This document shows positions 53,788 through 58,654 of a DNA stretch of 58,654 nt, one piece after another. The first letter of the stretch is position 1. Every line of letters begins with the position of its first letter. Position numbers and translations under genes: made by a program. The notes below the pieces were generated by a model. The model was not told the DNA's origin, ran no database searches, and saw nothing but the letters and a program-made list of their open reading frames with translations. Origin of the DNA: Deltaproteobacteria bacterium (GTDB lineage Bacteria > Myxococcota_A > Polyangia > Polyangiales > Polyangiaceae); the NCBI GenBank assembly GCA_003235365.1, contig QJWJ01000497.1, positions 1 through 58,654 on the forward strand, given 5' to 3'.

Positions 53788-54561
53788 TCAGCGAGGTCCA
53801 AATTCGGCAATGACGGGGATGTGGTCCGAAGGTTTGTCTTTGCGTCGCTCTTCGACGTCCATCTCGACGCGACTGCAACGCTGTGCGAGTCCGTCGCTGA
53901 CGAATATGTAGTCGATGCGCATGCCCAAATCGCGTTGGAACGCACCGGCGCGGTAGTCCCACCAACTGAACTTCCCGCCCTGTTCGTGGTGGAGTCGGTA
54001 CGCGTCCTTCAAACCGTAGTCACAGACCTGACGCAGTGCTGCGTGTTCTTTCGGGTGAAAGTGGGTTTGCCCTTCGAACGCGGAGACGTCGAACACGTCG
54101 CGGGCATCGCGGGCGATGTTGAAGTCCCCGCACACGACGACATCGTCACCGGGTCGGGTGCACTCGTCCAGCGTACGCCGCAGGTCGCCCAGCCAACGCA
54201 GCTTGTACTCGAAGTCCGGCGAATCCAAACTCTTGCCGTTGGGCACGTAGCAACAGAAGATGCGGGTCTTGGCGATGGTTGCGCTGATTAGTCGTTTGTC
54301 ATCCCCCGCCTTCGCTCCCACCAAGCCGATACGCACGTCGCGGATCAGCTTGCGCGCTGCGATGGCCACGCCGTTGTAGGACTTTTCACCGGCCATCACG
54401 ACCGCGTAGCCCAAGCGTTGGAACTCGTCGGTCGGAAACTCCGCGTCGGTGACCTTCGTTTCCTGCATGCACAAGACGTCTGGCTCGACGCGTTTGAGCC
54501 AATCCAGGACCAGATCCTGGCGAGCGCGGAGTGAATTGACGTTCCAGGTTGCGATGCGCAT
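53788..54561 (-). CDS. xth: Exodeoxyribonuclease III
   Basis: 257 aa from the ATG at 54561 (MRIATWNVNSLRAR, the family start). Further motifs: CMQETKV with the catalytic Glu, YVPNGKSLDSPDFEYKL, CGDFNIARDARD, SWWDYRAG, MRIDYIFVS and DHIPVIAEF with the catalytic Asp-His. It belongs to the ExoIII/AP-endonuclease superfamily, which cleaves AP sites and degrades 3' ends in base-excision repair. Length is normal. It is monocistronic, convergent with the metallopeptidase gene. Confidence 0.96.
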   Translation of the reverse strand: MRIATWNVNSLRARQDLVLDWLKRVEPDVLCMQETKVTDAEFPTDEFQRLGYAVVMAGEKSYNGVAIAARKLIRDVRIGLVGAKAGDDKRLISATIAKTRIFCCYVPNGKSLDSPDFEYKLRWLGDLRRTLDECTRPGDDVVVCGDFNIARDARDVFDVSAFEGQTHFHPKEHAALRQVCDYGLKDAYRLHHEQGGKFSWWDYRAGAFQRDLGMRIDYIFVSDGLAQRCSRVEMDVEERRKDKPSDHIPVIAEFGPR

Positions 54562-54833
54562 TCGATTGAGTCCGTTCGATCCGTCGGTGGTGAGCACCTG
54601 GGCAGCTCGACACGTCGCCGCGTCGCCGTGACGTGGATGGGCAGATCCCGGCGAGGGCGGTTTCCAGTGGTCGCTCCGAGTTGGCTACCGTTCGGCCCTC
54701 CGCTCTTTGTCAAACGCCGGGGCATCTCTCAAGCGCAACTTGTCACATCACCGCAAAAGGTCAGATTTGTGCCCGGTGTGGCGCCGGGGGGCTTGTCGTT
54801 CGCGCGTCAGCGCGCTAGCCAGGTTCCGCCATC
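54562..54833. other. Divergent spacer between xth and the TonB receptor
   Basis: 272 bp. TTGTCA at about 54739 with an A/T-rich AGATTT 17 bp on is the best promoter-like pair for the receptor, but it is weak. No Fur-like palindrome or other operator recognised. No coding frame supported. Confidence 0.4.
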
Positions 54834-57695
54834 ATGGGTCGAGGTGCCACTGGGACATTTTCTTCGCCGGGTCGAGCTCACGCCGGTCGGCTCGGCCCAT
54901 TGGCCCTGCTGGCTTTTGCCGCGGGCCTTTCGAGCACGACTCTGACGTCCATTGCAAACGGGCAACCAACGCCAGCGGGGAGCGCTTCGGCCCCTGCCGC
55001 ACCAGGCCCTGCCGCACCGGGCACTGTTCCGGCGGCGAGTGGTGATGCTCCCGAAGGCGATTCGCAGACCCCCGACGAGCCAGTCATCGTGCCGCCTCAG
55101 CTCGTGCATTTCGAGGAGGCGGTCTACCCACCCGAGGCCTTCGACCAGGGGCTCGAGGCGGAGGTATTGCTCAAACTGGTTGTCAACGAAGACGGTTCGG
55201 TTGGCGAGGCTGAGGTGCTGCAACCCGTCGGCTCCGGGTTTGACGAAGCGGCTGTGGCTGCGGCGCGGAAGTTTCTGTTCACGCCTGCTCAGAAGGATGG
55301 CAAGCCCGTCGCCGTCGCGATCAAGTACTTGTATCGCTTCACGGCCAAAGAGGTGGACGTTCCCGCCGAGGACACCCCGCCCCCGATCACGGGTAACCTG
55401 GAGGGGCAGTTGCTCGAGGCCGGCTCCGAGCAGCCGATCGCTGGCGCGCTGATCGTGGTTACCGGATCCGCAGCGCCAGCCTCTACTGACCAGCCTCCAC
55501 CGCCGGGTTCGGAACCCATCGTGCAGCAGACGCGCACCGACGCGCAGGGGCGTTGGTCTTTGGAGAACTTGCCGCCCGGCGACTATTCGGTGGCGATCGT
55601 CGCCGATGGCTACGACCCGATCGATTCACGCGAAACGGTCTTGGTGGGAGAGGCCACCTCGATCACCTTCCGCATGTCCACGACGCCGGTGGCTGGCACT
55701 GCCGTCATCGAAGTCGTAGTGACGGGCGAACGCCCGCCGCGCGAGGTGACGCGCCGCACACTCAAGCGACGCGAGATCAGTCGCGTGCCTGGTACTGGCG
55801 GTGACGCGCTGCGTTCGATTCAGAGCTTGCCAGGTGTGGCTCGCCCCCCTGGTTTGGCGGGGATCCTGATCGTGCGTGGTTCGGGCCCTCAGGACACGAA
55901 CTACTTCGTCGACGGCGCGTTGGTGCCGCTGATCTATCACTTCGGCGGCTTGAGCAGCGCGATACCGACCGAATTGCTCGATCGGATCGACTTTTACCCA
56001 GGCAACTTCAGCGCCAGATATGGCCGTGTCATGGGTGGCATCGTCGACGTTGGGTTGCGTTCACCCGACACTCAATGCACCGACTCGGCTGGGACGATCA
56101 CCGAGGGCAACGATTGCTTTCACGGTCTGATGCAGTTCGATCTGATCGATGGTCGCGCGTTGCTTCAGGGGCCCATCGGTGACAACTGGAGTTTCGCGCT
56201 CGGCGGGCGACGAAGCTGGGTCGACGTGTGGCTCAAGCCAGTGTTGGAAGAGGCCGGCGCTGGAGTGACGACGGCGCCCGTGTACTACGACTACCAGGCC
56301 ATCCTCGAACACAAGCCCTCGAAGAACACCAAGCTTCGCTTTCAGTTCTACGGGTCAGACGACGCGCTGAAGATACTGCTCAACAACCCGTCTGCGCAGG
56401 AACCCGGCTTCGGTGGGCAGTTGTCGTTTGGCACCGCCTACTACCGCTTGCAGGCCATCTACGAGCAGAAGCTTTCGGACGATTGGGATCTGAGTACGAC
56501 CGTCGCCGTCGGGCGCGACATCGTCCGTTTCAGCCTCGGCCAAGCGAAGTTCGATTTGGACGGCATGGGCATCGAGTACCGCTCCGAGTTGGGTTGGAAG
56601 ATGCTCCGTGGCCTGAAGTTGAACGGTGGCCTCGATTTTCTGGTCGTTCCCGCAGAGGTCTACGTTCGAGCGCCACCGCCGCCGCGCCCGGGCGAGGCGG
56701 CGCCGCCGCCGTTCTCCACGCGGCCGTTCCTCGAGAGCGAGTCCGACACCGAGATCTTCCGCCCGGCGTGGTACCTCGAAGCCGAAGCCCAGCCCACCGA
56801 TCGCCTGCTGCTCGTGCCGGGTCTGCGTGTCGACTTTGCGCGCGACACGGGGCATGCGGATTTCAATCCCCGTATCAACGCGCGCTACACGGTGCGCGGC
56901 ATCGATGCCGACCAGGATGCGGATGGCGATTTGCCACGCAAGACGGTGATCAAAGCGGGCGTCGGTGTGTACAGCCAGGCGCCCCAGTTTCAAGAAACCG
57001 ACGAAGTGTTCGGTACGCCGGGGCTCTACAGCAACGACTCGACTCACTACACCGTGGGCATCGAACAGGAGCTGACCGACCAAATCGACCTGAGCGTCGA
57101 CGTCTATTACAAGGATCTCTACAATCTCGTTTCGCGTGAGCCGAGCCTGGCGAACAACGGGTTTCGTTACGGCAACGCCGGTGACGGCGAGGTCTATGGC
57201 GCCGAGACGCTGCTCAAGTACAAGGCGGACGAGCGCTTCTTCGGTTGGCTCGCGTACACGCTGTCGCGCAGTACGAGGCGCAACACACCCCAAGAAGACG
57301 AATACCTGTTTCAGTTCGATCAGACGCACATCATGACCGTGCTCGGCAGCTACCGGTTCGGCGACGGCTGGGAGGCGGGAGCTCGATTTCGCCTCGTTTC
57401 CGGCAACATGAACACGCCTGCCACGGGTGGTTTGTACGCGGCTGATTCTGGCTCCTACACACCCCTTCAGGGCAAGCCATTCAGCAGACGGCTACCCTTG
57501 TTTCATCAGCTCGACATTCGAGTCGAAAAGAACTGGCGCTTCGAGGCGTGGCGGCTCATGGCCTACTTGGACGTGTGGAACGCGTACAACCACGGTTCGG
57601 TCGAGGGCATCAGCTACAACTTCAACTTCACGCAGAGCGCGCCTCAAACAGGGTTGCCCATCGTTCCGAGTCTCGGCTTGCGAGGTGAGTTTTGA
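54834..57695 (+). CDS. TonB C-terminal domain fused to TonB-dependent outer-membrane receptor
   Basis: 953 aa from the ATG at 54834. After a signal segment and an Ala/Pro linker comes a TonB_C-like domain (about 85-165; VYPPEAFDQGLEAEVLLKL, KFLFTPAQKDGKPV). A carboxypeptidase regulatory-like beta domain follows (about 185-275), then the plug (LRSIQSLPGVARPPG, then ILIVRGSGPQDTNYFVDG) and a 22-strand-type barrel ending in Phe (GLRGEF). Receptors import metal chelates or oligosaccharides using TonB energy. Fusion of a TonB-type domain to the receptor is found in myxobacteria. The stop overlaps the next gene by 4 nt (TTGA). Confidence 0.92.
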   Translation: MGRGATGTFSSPGRAHAGRLGPLALLAFAAGLSSTTLTSIANGQPTPAGSASAPAAPGPAAPGTVPAASGDAPEGDSQTPDEPVIVPPQLVHFEEAVYPPEAFDQGLEAEVLLKLVVNEDGSVGEAEVLQPVGSGFDEAAVAAARKFLFTPAQKDGKPVAVAIKYLYRFTAKEVDVPAEDTPPPITGNLEGQLLEAGSEQPIAGALIVVTGSAAPASTDQPPPPGSEPIVQQTRTDAQGRWSLENLPPGDYSVAIVADGYDPIDSRETVLVGEATSITFRMSTTPVAGTAVIEVVVTGERPPREVTRRTLKRREISRVPGTGGDALRSIQSLPGVARPPGLAGILIVRGSGPQDTNYFVDGALVPLIYHFGGLSSAIPTELLDRIDFYPGNFSARYGRVMGGIVDVGLRSPDTQCTDSAGTITEGNDCFHGLMQFDLIDGRALLQGPIGDNWSFALGGRRSWVDVWLKPVLEEAGAGVTTAPVYYDYQAILEHKPSKNTKLRFQFYGSDDALKILLNNPSAQEPGFGGQLSFGTAYYRLQAIYEQKLSDDWDLSTTVAVGRDIVRFSLGQAKFDLDGMGIEYRSELGWKMLRGLKLNGGLDFLVVPAEVYVRAPPPPRPGEAAPPPFSTRPFLESESDTEIFRPAWYLEAEAQPTDRLLLVPGLRVDFARDTGHADFNPRINARYTVRGIDADQDADGDLPRKTVIKAGVGVYSQAPQFQETDEVFGTPGLYSNDSTHYTVGIEQELTDQIDLSVDVYYKDLYNLVSREPSLANNGFRYGNAGDGEVYGAETLLKYKADERFFGWLAYTLSRSTRRNTPQEDEYLFQFDQTHIMTVLGSYRFGDGWEAGARFRLVSGNMNTPATGGLYAADSGSYTPLQGKPFSRRLPLFHQLDIRVEKNWRFEAWRLMAYLDVWNAYNHGSVEGISYNFNFTQSAPQTGLPIVPSLGLRGEF

Positions 57696-58654
57696 CCAAG
57701 AACAGCTTGATTCCGCGTGCTGCAGCGCTGGGCTTGGCGCTGTGGTGCTCCGCTTGCGGCACCGAGTTCGATTCGATCTCGCAGCTCGAGGGCGTACGCA
57801 TTCTGGGAGTGCAAAAGTCGGACTCGTACGCGCAACCGGGTGATTCCGTTCAGTTGCGCATGCTCGTCCACGACACGGGTGTGCGGGACCCCGACGAGGC
57901 AGAAGGGGAGCCGAGAGATCTATCCCTGTTCTGGTTGTCTGGGTGTGAAGACCCTCCAGCGGACTTGTTTTCGTTGTGCTTCGTTCAACTGGGTGAGGTG
58001 TTTCAGAGTCTGGGAATGGACGGGCTGCCTCCGAACCCCGACGAACTCGAGCCGGACGAACTGTTGCAGTTGGGGCAATCGCTCCAAGAGGCAGGGATCG
58101 GCTTCGGCTTCGGCGAGACGTTTTCCTTCGACATCAGTCCCGACATCATCGATCGCCGTCCGGTGGCCGATCCCCAGGTGCGGCCGTACGGGCTCAGTTA
58201 CGTGTTCTTCGCGGCCTGCGCGGGCAACCTCGGGTTCAACGCAGATCAGGAGGAGTTCCCGGTCACTTGCACCGACGATTCCGGCAAGGAGTTGACGGAG
58301 CGAGACTTCGTTGCAGGCTACACCGCGGTGTACAGCTTCGCCGGCCTGAGCAATCGCAACCCGGTGATCGAGGGCATGCGAGTCGACGGCAAGAAGGTCC
58401 CCGCAGAACGCATTTGCATTGGCGCCGAATGCGAGATGTTGACGCCAGATCCTGACCGTGAATGCGACCCAGACGATCCGGTCATCGATGTCTGCGAGGA
58501 TGAAGACGACGACTCCAAGTGCGACAAGCTAGATGTCGAGGTCATCGTGGATCCCGACAGTGTCGATCGGGACGATGTGTTGGCGGAGCGCGACGATTCC
58601 GACATCACCGAGCAAATGTGGGTCAACTATCACACGGACCGTGGCAATCTGAAG
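57692..58654 (+). CDS. Lipoprotein coupled to the TonB receptor (3' end outside window)
   Basis: 321 codons are open from a TTG at 57692 (overlapping the receptor stop as TTGA) to the window edge, with no stop. The leader (LIPRAAALGLALW) ends at lipobox CSAC-GTEF. The mature part has a beta-rich LEGVRILGVQKSDSYAQPGD start, then an Asp/Glu-rich C-terminal stretch (DPDDPVIDVCEDEDDDSKC). It likely forms an outer-membrane pair with the receptor, like substrate-binding lipoproteins of TonB systems. No family is recognised. The TTG start is inferred from the operon overlap and signal peptide. Confidence 0.8.
   Translation, partial: MTKNSLIPRAAALGLALWCSACGTEFDSISQLEGVRILGVQKSDSYAQPGDSVQLRMLVHDTGVRDPDEAEGEPRDLSLFWLSGCEDPPADLFSLCFVQLGEVFQSLGMDGLPPNPDELEPDELLQLGQSLQEAGIGFGFGETFSFDISPDIIDRRPVADPQVRPYGLSYVFFAACAGNLGFNADQEEFPVTCTDDSGKELTERDFVAGYTAVYSFAGLSNRNPVIEGMRVDGKKVPAERICIGAECEMLTPDPDRECDPDDPVIDVCEDEDDDSKCDKLDVEVIVDPDSVDRDDVLAERDDSDITEQMWVNYHTDRGNLK

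Overview
The window is high-GC bacterial DNA. Tight operons with 1 to 8 nt stop/start overlaps, an MCP-less chemosensory operon, a giant Ser/Thr kinase with an AAA ATPase, many disulfide-rich lipoproteins, and a TonB-domain/TonB-receptor fusion all point to a myxobacterium (Myxococcota, probably Polyangia-like). This is inferred from gene content only; there is no rRNA in the window.

Layout. 1-2086 (minus strand): a membrane protein, a small unknown protein, a TlpA-like thioredoxin and the start of a tRNA-dihydrouridine synthase, read as one operon. 2087-2836: long spacer with a structured repeat. 2837-10254 (plus): a fully overlapping chemosensory operon, cheY-cheA-cheW-cheW-HEAT protein-cheR-cheB, with no receptor gene. 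10595-15876 (plus): HtrA protease with a strong terminator, then a LysM transglycosylase coupled to glmU. 16066-17860 (minus): ribA and holA. 18008-26956 (plus): ribF, two poorly known proteins, prfB with a textbook +1 frameshift site, lysS, and a LolC/E-type permease with LolD. 27140-29341 (minus): an unknown 304-aa protein preceded by three 21-bp-spaced repeats, a possible micro-ORF and a Uma2-like protein. 29786-38057: an array of five lipoproteins, most very cysteine-rich, including a tandem paralogous pair and a VWA protein. 38338-43763 (minus): TetR, LolA-like, beta-barrel and MMPL/RND operon with two matching palindromic operators. 44051-52544 (minus): AstA-like acyltransferase, PknK-like kinase, a membrane pseudo-sigma54-activator and a GH108-like muramidase. 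52652-53740 (plus): a DUF1704/MATCAP-like metallopeptidase. 53788-54561 (minus): exonuclease III. 54834-58654 (plus): a TonB-domain/TonB-dependent receptor fusion coupled to a lipoprotein that runs off the end.

Together the window mixes housekeeping (translation, FAD, cell-wall precursors, lipoprotein sorting) with signalling and surface-protein modules. The signals I rate highest are a three-copy intergenic palindromic element, the receptor-less Che operon whose CheB lacks the receiver lysine, the TetR operator pair, the pseudo-activator/pseudo-cyclase kinase neighbourhood, and the cysteine-rich lipoprotein array. I saw no tRNA, rRNA, CRISPR array, IS element or prophage.
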